From the NCBI RefSeq assembly GCF_016862195.1, contig NZ_BOMM01000016.1, positions 248,001-312,000 of the forward strand: DNA of 64,000 bases, in the 5' to 3' direction. Source of the stretch: Paractinoplanes ferrugineus (GTDB lineage Bacteria; Actinomycetota; Actinomycetes; Mycobacteriales; Micromonosporaceae). Positions 16,923 through 25,531 of this stretch are shown piece after piece. A program made the translations under genes and the position numbers. The notes below the pieces were generated by a model. That model made no database searches. It saw nothing but the letters and a program-made list of their open reading frames with translations, and had not been told where the DNA came from. Within the stretch, counting starts at the first letter, position 1. Each line of letters starts with the position of its first letter.

Positions 16923-18161
16923 ATGATCGATCTGCTGCTCACCAACACCTCCCGCGGGGACATCGGCGTGTCGGACGGCCGGATCGTGCCGCCGGGGCCC
17001 GCCGTCGTCACCCGCGACCTCGGCGGGCGGCTCGTCACGCCGCCGCTGGTCGAGCCGCACATCCACCTCGACGCGGTGCTGACCGTGGGGCAGCCGCGGC
17101 CGAACATGTCGGGGTCGCTGTTCGAGGGCATCGCGATCTGGGCCGATCGGGTGCGCGATCTGACCGTCGAGGACGTCAAGGAGCGGGTCCGCCGGGTGCT
17201 GCGCTGGCAGCTCGCGCACGGGGTCCAGCACGTGCGCAGCCACGTCGACGTCTGCGATCCCGCGCTCACGGCGCTGCGGGCGCTGGTGGAGCTCCGGGAG
17301 GAGGCGCGCGGCGTCGTCGATCTGCAGCTGGTCGCGTTCCCGCAGCAGGGCATCCAGTCGTTCGACGGTGGCCCCGAGCTCATGCGCAAGGCGGTCGAGC
17401 TGGGCGCCGACGTCATCGGCGCGATCCCGCACTACGAGCTGACCCGGGAGGACGGCGTGGCGTCGGTGCGGTTCGCGATGGCGCTCGCCCAGGAGCACGG
17501 CCTGCGGGTCGACGTGCACTGCGACGAGACCGACGACGAGCACTCGCGCTTCCTGGAGACGATGGTGGCCGAGACCATCCGGCGCGGGATGAGCGGCCGG
17601 GTCACCGCCAGCCACACCACCGCCATGCATTCCTACAACGCGGCGTACGCGTCCCGGCTGATCACCAACGTCGCGCGGGCGGGGCTGCACATGGTCACCA
17701 ACCCGCTCGACAACGCGGTGCTCCAGGGACGCTTCGACACCGGGCCGATCCGGCGCGGGCACACCCGGGTCAAGGAACTGCTCGCGGCCGGGGTCAACGT
17801 GGCGATCGGGCACGACTCGGTGATGGACCCGTGGTACCCGCTCGGCTCCGGCGACCCGCTGCAGGCCGCGTTCGTGCTGGCCCACCTCGGGCAGATGAGC
17901 GGTGCCGACGAGTTGCGCACGCTTGTCGACATGATCACGGTGGCGCCGGCCGCCGCGCTGGGCGTCACCGATTACGGCCTCGAGGTGGGCGGACCGGCCG
18001 ACCTGGTCGTCTTCGACGCGATCGGCGAGGCCGAGGCCCTGCGGTTGCAACGGCCGCGCTATCTGGTGATGCGGGCGGGCCGGGTGGTCGCCGAGACCGC
18101 ACCCGCCCACACCACCGTCACGTGGGACGGCGTCACCGAGGAAGTGGACTTCCTCCGATGA
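16923..18161 (+). CDS. codA: Cytosine deaminase (CodA-like)
   Basis: 412 residues from ATG 16923. This amidohydrolase hydrolyses cytosine to uracil and ammonia, and may also act on isocytosine or other amino-heterocycles. The metal and catalytic residues match Escherichia coli CodA: PHIHLD (His46, His48), VHCDETDDEHSR (His199, catalytic Glu202), ASHTTA (His231) and GHDSVMDPWYPLG (Asp298). The last motif is nearly diagnostic for the cytosine deaminase branch. The 3' end overlaps the convergent permease gene by 29 bp. The flanking NCS1 transporter, flavin monooxygenase and LysR gene suggest a salvage or nitrogen-scavenging locus. Confidence 0.9.
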   Translation: MIDLLLTNTSRGDIGVSDGRIVPPGPAVVTRDLGGRLVTPPLVEPHIHLDAVLTVGQPRPNMSGSLFEGIAIWADRVRDLTVEDVKERVRRVLRWQLAHGVQHVRSHVDVCDPALTALRALVELREEARGVVDLQLVAFPQQGIQSFDGGPELMRKAVELGADVIGAIPHYELTREDGVASVRFAMALAQEHGLRVDVHCDETDDEHSRFLETMVAETIRRGMSGRVTASHTTAMHSYNAAYASRLITNVARAGLHMVTNPLDNAVLQGRFDTGPIRRGHTRVKELLAAGVNVAIGHDSVMDPWYPLGSGDPLQAAFVLAHLGQMSGADELRTLVDMITVAPAAALGVTDYGLEVGGPADLVVFDAIGEAEALRLQRPRYLVMRAGRVVAETAPAHTTVTWDGVTEEVDFLR

Positions 18162-19566
18162 CGGCGGCCTCCTCGGTACGGCGGTCCCGCCGCAGACCGA
18201 ACAGGAGCGCGTAGAGCAGGGCGGTGACGACGAACCCGACCTCGAAGGTGAAGTCGCCGAACGACGGGAAGTGCGCCGGCACCGGCCCGACGTACTCGCT
18301 CTGGTTGGAGAACAGCCAGATCGACAGGACCATGCCGACGGCCATCGCGATCGGGCCGGCCCAGGGATTGTGCGCCTTGTCGTAGAGCAGACCGTCGACC
18401 CGCCGGCCACGGCGCAGGTACCAGTCGGTCAGGTAGACCGCCAGCCACGGGCCGATCCAGTAGGCGATGATCAGCAGGAAGCTCTCGTACTTGTGGCCCG
18501 CGTCGCTCAGGCCCGACCAGGCGAGCAGGAAGCCGAGCACGCCGAAGACGCCGGACACGATGGCCCGCCGCAGGCCCAGCGGGACGGAGAAGCCGAGCGC
18601 CAGGAACGACATGGAGCCGGAGTAGATGTTTATCGCGTTGGCGCTGACCGCACCGAGCGCGATGGCGAGAAGGGTCAGGTCGGCGACCACCGACGGGAGG
18701 TGACTCGTGAACGCCTCGGTGGGGTTCGCGATGCCCGGGGCGGCGATCGTGGCCGACGCGGCGCCGACGATCTCGAGGAACGCGCACGACACGAAGACGC
18801 CCAGGCCGGCGAAGAGACCGGTGGAGACCCGGCTGGTCGACGGGGGGAGGTACCGGGTGTAGTCGGTGGCGTACGGGTTCCAGCCCGCCGCGTACCCGAA
18901 GGAGGCCCCGACCGTGAGCAGGAAGCCGCCGAGACCGCCGGGGCCGCCGGCGACCGCCGACGGCGACGCCTTGCTGAGCGTGATGATCGAGGTGATCAGG
19001 AAGATGACGGCGAGGATCGGGAACGCGTACCGCTCGAACGCCTGCACCAGGTTGTGCCCGAAGAACGCGATCACGACCTGCGCGACCACCACGATGACCA
19101 GGCACAACACGTTCGGCAGGTCGGTCAGCGTGGCCAGCGCGAGGGCGCCGCTCACGCTGTTGACGGCGAACCAGCCGATGCCCGCGACCACCGCGTTGAG
19201 CCCGGCCGGGAGGATGTTGCCGCGATAACCGAAACCGATCCGGGACAGGACCATCTGGGGTACGCCCATGGCCGGGCCCCGCGCCGACAGGAGCCCGTGG
19301 GTCGCCGCGCCGAGGGCCGTGCCCAGCACGATCGCCGCCACCGCCTGGCCGAACGTCTGCTGGAAGTAGAGCACCGAGATGACGCCCACGAAGACGGTCG
19401 CGAACTCGAGGTTGGGCGACATCCACGTCCAGAACAGATGGAGCGGCCGGCCGTGCCGCTCGGTGAGCGGGATGAAGCCGGCCCCGCCCGGCTCGACCGC
19501 CGTGACCCGGGCCCCGTAACTACCCTCGCGAACCTCGGCCTCTGTTGTCTCCACCGTCGCTGTCAT
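18133..19566 (-). CDS. codB: NCS1-family cytosine/purine permease (CodB-like)
   Basis: 477 residues from ATG 19566, preceded by GGAGG at 7-8 bp. About twelve transmembrane helices are visible, and the NCS1 pattern is clear: the WTWMSPNLEFATVFVG first helix, GLLSARGPAMGVPQMVLSR loop, and AAGWNPYATDYTRYLP in the substrate-binding region. NCS1 carriers import nucleobases, hydantoins or thiamine precursors with Na+ or H+. Adjacent codA makes cytosine the first guess. It lies 46 bp downstream of the flavin monooxygenase gene on the same strand and may be co-transcribed with it. Confidence 0.9.
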   Translation of the reverse strand: MTATVETTEAEVREGSYGARVTAVEPGGAGFIPLTERHGRPLHLFWTWMSPNLEFATVFVGVISVLYFQQTFGQAVAAIVLGTALGAATHGLLSARGPAMGVPQMVLSRIGFGYRGNILPAGLNAVVAGIGWFAVNSVSGALALATLTDLPNVLCLVIVVVAQVVIAFFGHNLVQAFERYAFPILAVIFLITSIITLSKASPSAVAGGPGGLGGFLLTVGASFGYAAGWNPYATDYTRYLPPSTSRVSTGLFAGLGVFVSCAFLEIVGAASATIAAPGIANPTEAFTSHLPSVVADLTLLAIALGAVSANAINIYSGSMSFLALGFSVPLGLRRAIVSGVFGVLGFLLAWSGLSDAGHKYESFLLIIAYWIGPWLAVYLTDWYLRRGRRVDGLLYDKAHNPWAGPIAMAVGMVLSIWLFSNQSEYVGPVPAHFPSFGDFTFEVGFVVTALLYALLFGLRRDRRTEEAAVIGGSPLPR

Positions 19567-19612
19567 GGCGCTGCCTCCGGCCTCGATCGATGACCTGGAG
19601 TAGACGCCCCGT

Positions 19613-20971
19613 TCATTTCGTGGCTGTTGCGGCCACCGGCACTTTCCGGGCGGCCGTGTGCACGTTCTCCGGGACCGGCAGGCCGAGGTTGCCGCGCAGG
19701 GTGGTCGAGTCGTACTCGGTGCGGGCGAGGCCGCGCTCCCGCAGGATCGGCAGCACCTCGTCGGTGAACCGGGCGAACTCGCTCGGCACCCCCACCCCCA
19801 CGTTGATGCCGTCGAACGCGCCCGCCTCGAACCACCGCTGGATCTCGTCCGCCACGGTCCGCGCCGAGCCGACGAACGGCGAGCGGTGCGCGTCGATGCT
19901 GTGCTCGACGACCTGCCGCAGGGTGAGGTTCCGCGTCCGGGCCAGCCGTTTGATCGCCTCGGCCTGCGTCCTGAAGCTGCGGTCACCGGCCTCGCCGAGG
20001 TCCGGGAACGGCGCGTCCAGGTCGTACACCGAGAAGTCGTGCCATCCGAACGGCCGGCCGAGTTCCTTGAGCGCGCGCTCGAAGCTCTTGCCCCCGACCA
20101 GCTCGCGCTCCGTCGCCCGGGCCTGCTCATCGGTGTCCGCGACGATCGGGGTGAAACCGGGCACGACGAGGACGAGGTCCGGGTCCCGCCCCAGCGCGGC
20201 CGCCCGCGCCCGGATGTCGTCGCGGAACGCCACCGCCTGCTCGATCGTCTGCGCGTGCGTGAAGATCGCGTCGCCGACGGTGGCGCCGAGGTCGCGGCCC
20301 TCGGTCGAGTCGCCGGCCTGGAAGATGACCGGCTGCCCCTGCGGCGAGCGTTCGATGTTCAGCGGCCCCACCACCCGGAAGTGCTCGCCGACGTGGTTGA
20401 GCGGGTGCTGCTTGGTCCGGTCGAAGAAGACGCCGCGCTCCTTGTCGCGGGGGAACGCGTCGTCCTCGTACGAGTCCCACAGCCCCTGCACGACCCGGAC
20501 GCTCTCCAGCGCCCGGCCGTACCGCGCCGCGTAGTCGTAGTGCTCCGCGCGTCCGTAGTTGCCCGCCGTCCCGCCGTCGCCGGTGGCGACCACGTTCCAT
20601 CCCGCCCGGCCGCCGCTTATCAGGTCGAGCGAGGCGAGCCGCCGGGCCAGGTTGAACGGATCGTTGTACGAGGTGGTGAGCGTGCCGACGAGCCCGATGT
20701 GGGTGGTGTGCACGGCCACCGCCGACAGCAGGGTGAGCGGCTCGAGCCGGTTCAGGTAGTGGTTCGGCGAGTCCGGGGTGATGAACTGGCTGTCGACGAT
20801 GAACAGGTGGTCGAACTTCGCGGCCTCGGCCTGCTGGGCGCGGGCGATGTACCAGCGGATGTCGACGCTCGCGTCCCCCGGGATCTCCGGGCTGAGCCAG
20901 GTGTGGTGCTGACCGGGACCGCCCACGCCGTAGAGGACGGCGCCGAGCACGAGTTCTCTGCGAGCTGCCAT
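19613..20971 (-). CDS. FMN-dependent monooxygenase, NtaA/SnaA/DszA family
   Basis: 452 residues, ATG 20971. A luciferase-like TIM-barrel oxygenase of the two-component group that uses reduced FMN from a separate reductase. Family signatures include WLSPEIPGDASVDIRWYIARAQ, SQFITPDSPNHYLNRLEPLT, SGGRAGWNVVATGDGGTAGN and PVIFQAGDSTEGRDLGA. Members oxidise nitrilotriacetate, pristinamycin precursors, sulfones or heterocycles, so the substrate cannot be named. Linked to codAB and divergent from a LysR gene, it may open or hydroxylate a nitrogen heterocycle. No flavin reductase gene is adjacent. Confidence 0.85.
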   Translation of the reverse strand: MAARRELVLGAVLYGVGGPGQHHTWLSPEIPGDASVDIRWYIARAQQAEAAKFDHLFIVDSQFITPDSPNHYLNRLEPLTLLSAVAVHTTHIGLVGTLTTSYNDPFNLARRLASLDLISGGRAGWNVVATGDGGTAGNYGRAEHYDYAARYGRALESVRVVQGLWDSYEDDAFPRDKERGVFFDRTKQHPLNHVGEHFRVVGPLNIERSPQGQPVIFQAGDSTEGRDLGATVGDAIFTHAQTIEQAVAFRDDIRARAAALGRDPDLVLVVPGFTPIVADTDEQARATERELVGGKSFERALKELGRPFGWHDFSVYDLDAPFPDLGEAGDRSFRTQAEAIKRLARTRNLTLRQVVEHSIDAHRSPFVGSARTVADEIQRWFEAGAFDGINVGVGVPSEFARFTDEVLPILRERGLARTEYDSTTLRGNLGLPVPENVHTAARKVPVAATATK

Positions 20972-21050
20972 GCCTACGAGTCTCGGCTCGCTCCGGCCGC
21001 GATGTCCAAGGAGAGAACGTGATGACAGCCATTACGCAGGCTCATCAATT

Positions 21051-21067
21051 CCTAGTAGACTGATAGG
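21051..21067. promoter_or_regulatory. Possible LysR-type operator in the monooxygenase/LysR divergent region
   Basis: cctagtagactgatagg contains inverted ccta/tagg ends and a T-N11-A core, and ends 1 bp before the LysR gene ATG. The position suits autoregulation and control of the divergent monooxygenase-codB operon. The short dyad makes this tentative. Confidence 0.3.
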
Positions 21068-21068
21068 C

Positions 21069-22061
21069 ATGAGTCGGATTCTGGGCATCGCCACCCTGCG
21101 CAGCTTCGTCGCGGTCGCGGACTGCGGCGGCTTCCAGCGCGCGGCCACCGCTCTGCACCTCACCCAGGGCGCGGTGAGCCAGCACGTCCGCCGCCTCGAA
21201 TCCACCCTCGGCCGGGCCCTGGTCGAACGCGACGGACGCGGATCCCGGTTCACCACCGCCGGCGAGACCCTGCTCACCCGGGCCCGCCGCATCCTCGCCG
21301 CGCACGACGAGACGCTGCTCGCCTTCGACGTCGAACCCGAGCGCCACCTGGTCGTCGGCACCACCGAACACGCCGCCTCCCGGCTGCTCCCGGCGCTGGC
21401 CGGGGCGTTCCCCGGCCGCCGCGTGCGCTTCCGCATCGACCGCGGCGCCCAGCTGCGCACCGCCCTGGCCGAGGGCCGCGTCGACCTGGCCCTGCTGATC
21501 AGCACCGAGAGCACCGGCCACCGCACCGCCGGCCCCGGCCGCGGGGGCGGTCTCGAGCCGGGCGACAAGGCCGGGGGCGGCGGGCTCGGGGGCAGCGGGC
21601 TCGGCGTCGGGGAGCTGCCACTGACCTGGTACTCGGCGCCGCACTGGCGCCGGCCCACCGGCGACGGCCCGGTGCCCCTGGTCGCCTTCGACGCCCCGTG
21701 CGCGCTGCGCAGCCGGGCCCTCGACACGCTCGCCGAACACGGACTGCCCGCCGAACTGGGCTGCGAGGCCGCCCACCTGGCCGGCGTGCAGGCGGCGGTG
21801 CGAGCCGGCCTCGGCGTGGCCCTGATGGCCGGACTCGAGGAGATCGACGGCCTGGTCGCGCGCGACGATCTGCCGCCGGCCCGCCCGCTGGCCCTGTCCG
21901 TCCAGCCGCGGGCCGGCCTCCCGGCCGAGCTCGCCGACAGCGCGGCCGAGGCCCTGCGCGCGCTGCTGACCACCGCCCCGCGTCCCGTCCCCGCCGGAGA
22001 CCGCGCGCGGTCGGGACGTTTCGAGCCCGCAGGGCGGGGAACGCGGCGAGCATGCGTCTGA
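21069..22061 (+). CDS. LysR-family transcriptional regulator
   Basis: 330 residues from ATG 21069. The N-terminal winged helix is typical (TLRSFVAVADCGGFQRAATALHLTQGAVSQHVRRLES in the first ~60 residues). The effector domain (~90-300) is interrupted at ~152-182 by a glycine-rich stretch that looks like a flexible insertion between the two subdomains; the preceding region VDLALLISTES and following LPLTWYSAPH are standard. It is divergent from the flavin monooxygenase gene across a 97-bp region and is the probable regulator of that operon. Its 3' end overlaps the DUF2231-Rieske gene by 10 bp. Confidence 0.85.
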   Translation: MSRILGIATLRSFVAVADCGGFQRAATALHLTQGAVSQHVRRLESTLGRALVERDGRGSRFTTAGETLLTRARRILAAHDETLLAFDVEPERHLVVGTTEHAASRLLPALAGAFPGRRVRFRIDRGAQLRTALAEGRVDLALLISTESTGHRTAGPGRGGGLEPGDKAGGGGLGGSGLGVGELPLTWYSAPHWRRPTGDGPVPLVAFDAPCALRSRALDTLAEHGLPAELGCEAAHLAGVQAAVRAGLGVALMAGLEEIDGLVARDDLPPARPLALSVQPRAGLPAELADSAAEALRALLTTAPRPVPAGDRARSGRFEPAGRGTRRACV

Positions 22062-22900
22062 TGCACCGGCTGGAAACGGCCCGTTCCCTCGACCCGGTCA
22101 GTGACAGGATCCAGGCGGTGGTCAACGGGTTGCCGGTCCCGCGCGGCCTGCGGGACCTGCTGCACGGCACCAAGATCGGGCACGCCCTGCACCCGGTGCT
22201 GGTCCAGGTGCCGGTCGGGTCGTTCGTGAGCTCCGCGATCCTCGATCTGATGCCCGGCACCCGGCGGGCGGCGACCACGCTCGTCGCGGTCGGGGTGGCC
22301 GGGGCGGTTCCGGCGGTGGCGGCCGGCTGGGTCGACTGGGCGCAGATGACCAAGGACCGGCGACGGGTGGGGATCGTGCACGCCGCGGCCAACGCGGTCG
22401 CCGTCGGTCTCTATGTGACGTCGCTGGTGGAGCGGCTGCGCGGCAACCAGGCCCGGGGCCGGACCCTCGGTTTCGCCGGGCTGTCGGTGGCGGGGCTGGG
22501 TGCCTATCTCGGCGGCCATCTCGCGTACGCGCAAAGCTCCGGAACCAATCAGGCGGCGCCGGAGATCGTCCGCATTCCGGAGGAATGGACCGTGGCCGGC
22601 TCGCTGGCCTCGTTGCCCGACCGGAAGCCCGCCGTGCGCACGGTCGGCGACGTGGCCGTGCTGTTCTACCGCGACGGCGACGAGGTGTCGGCGATGATCG
22701 AGCGCTGTGGCCACGAGACCGCACCGCTCGGCGACGGCGAGGTGATCGGCGAGGGGCGCGACGCCTGCATCGTCTGCCCCTGGCACGGCAGCACGTTCCG
22801 GCTGCGGGACGGCGTCGTGCGGCACGGTCCGGCGGCCGGCGACCAGCCCACGCTGCCGTGCCGGGTACGGGCCGGCAACGTCGAGGTCCGGCAGCCCTGA
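22052..22900 (+). CDS. DUF2231 membrane domain fused to Rieske 2Fe-2S domain
   Basis: 282 residues from ATG 22052. Residues ~30-165 contain four hydrophobic helices of the DUF2231 type (HALHPVLVQVPVGSFVSSAILD near the first). Residues ~185-282 are a Rieske ferredoxin domain with CGH (Cys-x-His) and CPWH (Cys-x-x-His) ligands in ERCGHETAPLG and CIVCPWHGSTFRLRDG. The fusion implies a membrane-bound electron-transfer protein with the cluster on one face of the membrane. The partner is unknown; no dioxygenase is beside it. Its start lies inside the end of the LysR gene. Confidence 0.85.
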   Translation: MRLMHRLETARSLDPVSDRIQAVVNGLPVPRGLRDLLHGTKIGHALHPVLVQVPVGSFVSSAILDLMPGTRRAATTLVAVGVAGAVPAVAAGWVDWAQMTKDRRRVGIVHAAANAVAVGLYVTSLVERLRGNQARGRTLGFAGLSVAGLGAYLGGHLAYAQSSGTNQAAPEIVRIPEEWTVAGSLASLPDRKPAVRTVGDVAVLFYRDGDEVSAMIERCGHETAPLGDGEVIGEGRDACIVCPWHGSTFRLRDGVVRHGPAAGDQPTLPCRVRAGNVEVRQP

Positions 22901-22938
22901 GTCCGCATGATCGGCGGCAGCCCGGGTACTCGCCCTGG

Positions 22939-23394
22939 GTGGCTACCGTGAACAGAACGATAAACGCGCCGGTGGAGCAGGTCTTCGCGGTGCTGTCGGA
23001 CGCATGGACCTACAGCGACTGGGTGGTCGGCACGGCGCACATCCGTGACGTCGACCCGGGCTGGCCGGCCGTCGGGACCCGCCTGCATCACAAGGCCGGG
23101 CCCTGGCCGCTCTCGCTGAAGGACTCGTCGACGGTGCTGGAGATGACCCCGGACCGGCACCTCAAGCTCAAGGCCGGGCTGTGGCCGCTGGGTGAGGCGA
23201 CCGTCGACATCCGGCTGGAGCCGGCCGGGCCGGGGGCGACCCGGGTGACGATGAGCGAGGAGTTCGACGCCGGCCCGTTGCAGGCCATGCGCAACAAGGT
23301 CAACGACCTGTTGCTGCACGGCCGCAACACCGAGGCGCTCAGTCGGCTCGCCGATCTCGCGGAGAACTCCCGCGTGCCGGCTCCCCGTCGCTGA
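22939..23394 (+). CDS. SRPBCC-family (polyketide cyclase/dehydrase-like) protein
   Basis: 151 residues; GTG 22939 is used, GTG 22948 being an alternative that begins at the conserved VNRTINAPVEQVFAVLSDAWTY. The START-like helix-grip fold is suggested by the N-terminal INAPVEQVFAVLSD strand-helix, WPLSLKDSSTVLEM strands, and the long C-terminal helix PLQAMRNKVNDLLLHGRNTEALSRL. Such proteins bind hydrophobic ligands or catalyse cyclisation; no catalytic assignment is possible here. The 3' end overlaps the convergent DUF6328 gene by 56 bp. Confidence 0.8.
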   Translation: MATVNRTINAPVEQVFAVLSDAWTYSDWVVGTAHIRDVDPGWPAVGTRLHHKAGPWPLSLKDSSTVLEMTPDRHLKLKAGLWPLGEATVDIRLEPAGPGATRVTMSEEFDAGPLQAMRNKVNDLLLHGRNTEALSRLADLAENSRVPAPRR

Positions 23395-23896
23395 CCTGCT
23401 CGTCCTCCTCCACGGCGTCCTCGTCGATCCAGTTGTGCCGGTACCACGGGATCGCCGCCCAGAACGTCAGGAACACCACCCCGGTCACCGCTCCGAGGAG
23501 CAGCGCGATCCCGCGGCTCTGCATGAAGTCGATGACCAGGAAGACGCTCGACACCATGGCGACCAGCAGGAATGCGAGCCCACCGGTGGCCATCCGGTGG
23601 GCGTAGCGGACCAGTTCCGGTTTGCGGCCCTGCCGGAACAGCGCCCGGTGGAACGCGACCGGCGAGATGATCATCGCGGTGGACGCGGCCGCGGACAGCA
23701 GCGCCACGATGTACACGTCCTTCTGGAACTGCGTGGTCTGCGGGAAGCCGTTGCTGAACGGCAGGGTCAGCAGGAACGCGAAGAGGATCTGGATGCCGGT
23801 CTGCGCGACCCGCAGCTCCTGCAGCAGGTCGGCGAAATTGCGGTCCCAGCGTTTCTTCTCGTCCTCGTTCCCGAGGCGCCTCTTCTCAGCCGTCAT
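23339..23896 (-). CDS. DUF6328 four-helix membrane protein
   Basis: 185 residues from ATG 23896. A charged N-terminal ~30 residues (EDEKKRWDRNFADLLQELRV) leads into four transmembrane helices at about 34-52, 62-80, 100-120 and 130-150, and the acidic tail ends in EEDEQVSDGE. This is the pattern of the actinobacterial DUF6328 family. Function unknown. The coding sequence overlaps the end of the SRPBCC gene on the other strand. Confidence 0.8.
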   Translation of the reverse strand: MTAEKRRLGNEDEKKRWDRNFADLLQELRVAQTGIQILFAFLLTLPFSNGFPQTTQFQKDVYIVALLSAAASTAMIISPVAFHRALFRQGRKPELVRYAHRMATGGLAFLLVAMVSSVFLVIDFMQSRGIALLLGAVTGVVFLTFWAAIPWYRHNWIDEDAVEEDEQVSDGEPARGSSPRDRRAD

Positions 23897-23967
23897 GGCG
23901 CTCCATGCTTCCCGATTAGAAGATCATCAAACTACTTGCGGGGTACGGCCGGGGGCGCCGCGTCCGG

Positions 23968-24312
23968 TTACAGGAGTTCGCGTACCTCCGGTTCGGCCGG
24001 CGGCTCGGCGATCTCCCCGGCGGCGAACCGGTCCAGCACCCGGGGATCCACGTAGGACGACCGGGCCACCGGCCGCCCGAGCGCCCGCGCCGTCTCGACG
24101 GTGCCGTGCCGGGTGCGGAAGTCGACCCCCTGCCGGGTGCCGGTCCCGGTAGGCGAAGAGCCGGTCGGCGTCGCGCCGGCGCCGGCGCAACTCGGTCAGG
24201 ACGGCACCCACCGCACCGTCCTCCACCGTGCCGCAGTGCTCGACCGCGGCCCCGTCGGGATAGGCGAAACCGCGGCCGCGGCGGCGCCGGGTCGGCCCCG
24301 GGCCGGTCAACT
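23968..24312 (-). pseudogene. Decayed DNA topoisomerase IB (C-terminal remnant, frameshifted)
   Basis: Two reading frames together give recognisable pieces of the C-terminal half of a bacterial type IB topoisomerase. From about 24300 the frame reads FAYPDGAAVEHCGTVEDGAV, then LTELRRRRRDADRLFAYRD. After a shift near 24135 another frame reads VDFRTRHGTVETARALGRPV followed by ARSSYVDPRVLDRFAAGEIA, ending at the stop at 23968. SSYVDPRV matches the family's active-site tyrosine motif and FRTRHGTV its conserved FRTWHATV. The catalytic core between these is deleted and no N-terminal half is present. It is therefore an inactive remnant. Confidence 0.6.
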
Positions 24313-24400
24313 TGCTGCGACGTAGCCGAGTCGACGCGCCGCACCGGCGCTCAGGGAAGCCGCCGGATGCCCGGTATCCGAGGCGGCAAACCGGGCCCGC

Positions 24401-25339
24401 TCAGAGGAACTCGCGCCGGTAGAGGTCGATCAGCTCGCGGTAGTTCGGCCCGATGCCGGCCACGTAGACCTCGTCGAAACCGGCTTCCTCGTACGCCTTC
24501 AGCTGCTCCCGATGCCCCGCCGGATCCGGCCCGCACGGCATCGACTTCCTGATCATGTCCGGGGTGACCAGCTGCGACGCCTGCTCGAAGTGCTTCGGCG
24601 AGGGCAGCACCTGGGACAGTTCGCCCGGCACCCCGGCGTTCGCCCACAACCGGTGCGCGATCCGCACACCCTCGTCCTCGGACGAGGCGTAGCAGCCCTT
24701 GAAGCCACCCTGGGCCGGCTTGTCACCGCCGCCGAGGTCGCGCCACTTCCGGAGAAGTTCACCGTCCGGGGACGTCGAGATGTAGCCGTCGCCGATGCGG
24801 GCGGCCACCTCGATCGCCTTCGGGCCGAACGCGGAAACGTACACCTTGGGCGGGGTCGGCGGGAGAGTGTAGACCTGGGCCTGATCCACGGTGTAGTGCT
24901 TGCCGTGGTGGTTGACGAAGCCACCCTGCCACAGCTCGCGCATCACCTCGACGGACTCCTCGAGCATCTCCAGACGCTCGTCGGCGAACGGCCAGCGGTC
25001 GCCGAGGATGTGCTCGTTGAGGGCCTCACCGGTGCCGACCCCGAGCACGAACCGGCCGTCGTGCAGCACCGCGCTGCTCGCCGCCGCCTGCGCCACCACG
25101 GCCGGGTGGATCCGCATGATCGGGCAGGTGACGGCGGTGGTGACCGGGATGGTGACGACCTGGCTGAGCGCGCCGATCAGCGACCACACGAACGAGCTCT
25201 GCCCCTGCTCGTCGTTCCACGGGTGATAGTGGTCGGAGATCCAGAGACCCTTGAACCCGGCATCCTGCGCCAGTTTCGCCTGTTCCAGCAGCTCCGCGGG
25301 GGTGTACTCCTCGCTGGAGAGAAAATAGCCGATTCGCAT
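24401..25339 (-). CDS. LLM-class F420-dependent oxidoreductase (G6PDH-like family)
   Basis: 312 residues from ATG 25339 (MRIGYFLSSEEYTPAELLEQ). A TIM-barrel flavin/deazaflavin enzyme: AGFKGLWISDHYHPWNDEQG carries the conserved Asp-His of F420-dependent glucose-6-phosphate dehydrogenase-like proteins, and LGVGTGEALNEHILGDRWP is the phosphate/cofactor loop. The length and these motifs fit the TIGR03557-type subgroup, whose substrates are mostly unknown. It follows the sigma/anti-sigma pair on the same strand after a 190-bp gap holding tandem repeats. It implies that the organism makes coenzyme F420. Confidence 0.85.
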   Translation of the reverse strand: MRIGYFLSSEEYTPAELLEQAKLAQDAGFKGLWISDHYHPWNDEQGQSSFVWSLIGALSQVVTIPVTTAVTCPIMRIHPAVVAQAAASSAVLHDGRFVLGVGTGEALNEHILGDRWPFADERLEMLEESVEVMRELWQGGFVNHHGKHYTVDQAQVYTLPPTPPKVYVSAFGPKAIEVAARIGDGYISTSPDGELLRKWRDLGGGDKPAQGGFKGCYASSEDEGVRIAHRLWANAGVPGELSQVLPSPKHFEQASQLVTPDMIRKSMPCGPDPAGHREQLKAYEEAGFDEVYVAGIGPNYRELIDLYRREFL

Positions 25340-25440
25340 GGGCGCCGAATACCCCACGCGGGCCGCGGTAGCCGTCTCGGCGGCCGGATTCTCGCCGGGC
25401 CCCCGTCCGGCGTGGTCGGGCTCCCCCGTCCGGGGCGGCC

Positions 25441-25520
25441 GGGTGACGCCGTCCGGCGCGGCCGGGTGACGCCGTCCGGCGCGGCCGGGTGACGCCGTCC
25501 GGCGCGGGCCGGTGACGCCG
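25441..25520. repeat. 23-bp tandem repeat, about 3.4 copies
   Basis: Unit gggtgacgccgtccggcgcggcc at 25441-25463 and 25464-25486, a copy with one mismatch at 25487-25509, and a partial copy to 25520. It fills the gap between the anti-sigma-like gene and the F420 oxidoreductase gene. No spacers are present, so it is a minisatellite rather than a CRISPR array. Confidence 0.85.
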
Positions 25521-25531
25521 TGGTGCGCGGG

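Noticed and set aside
15623..18214. Long plus-strand open frame across the BTAD regulator and codA
   Set aside because: Composition is Arg/Gly/Pro-rich with no domain, and it is antisense to the regulator and out of frame with codA; both real genes have clear families.
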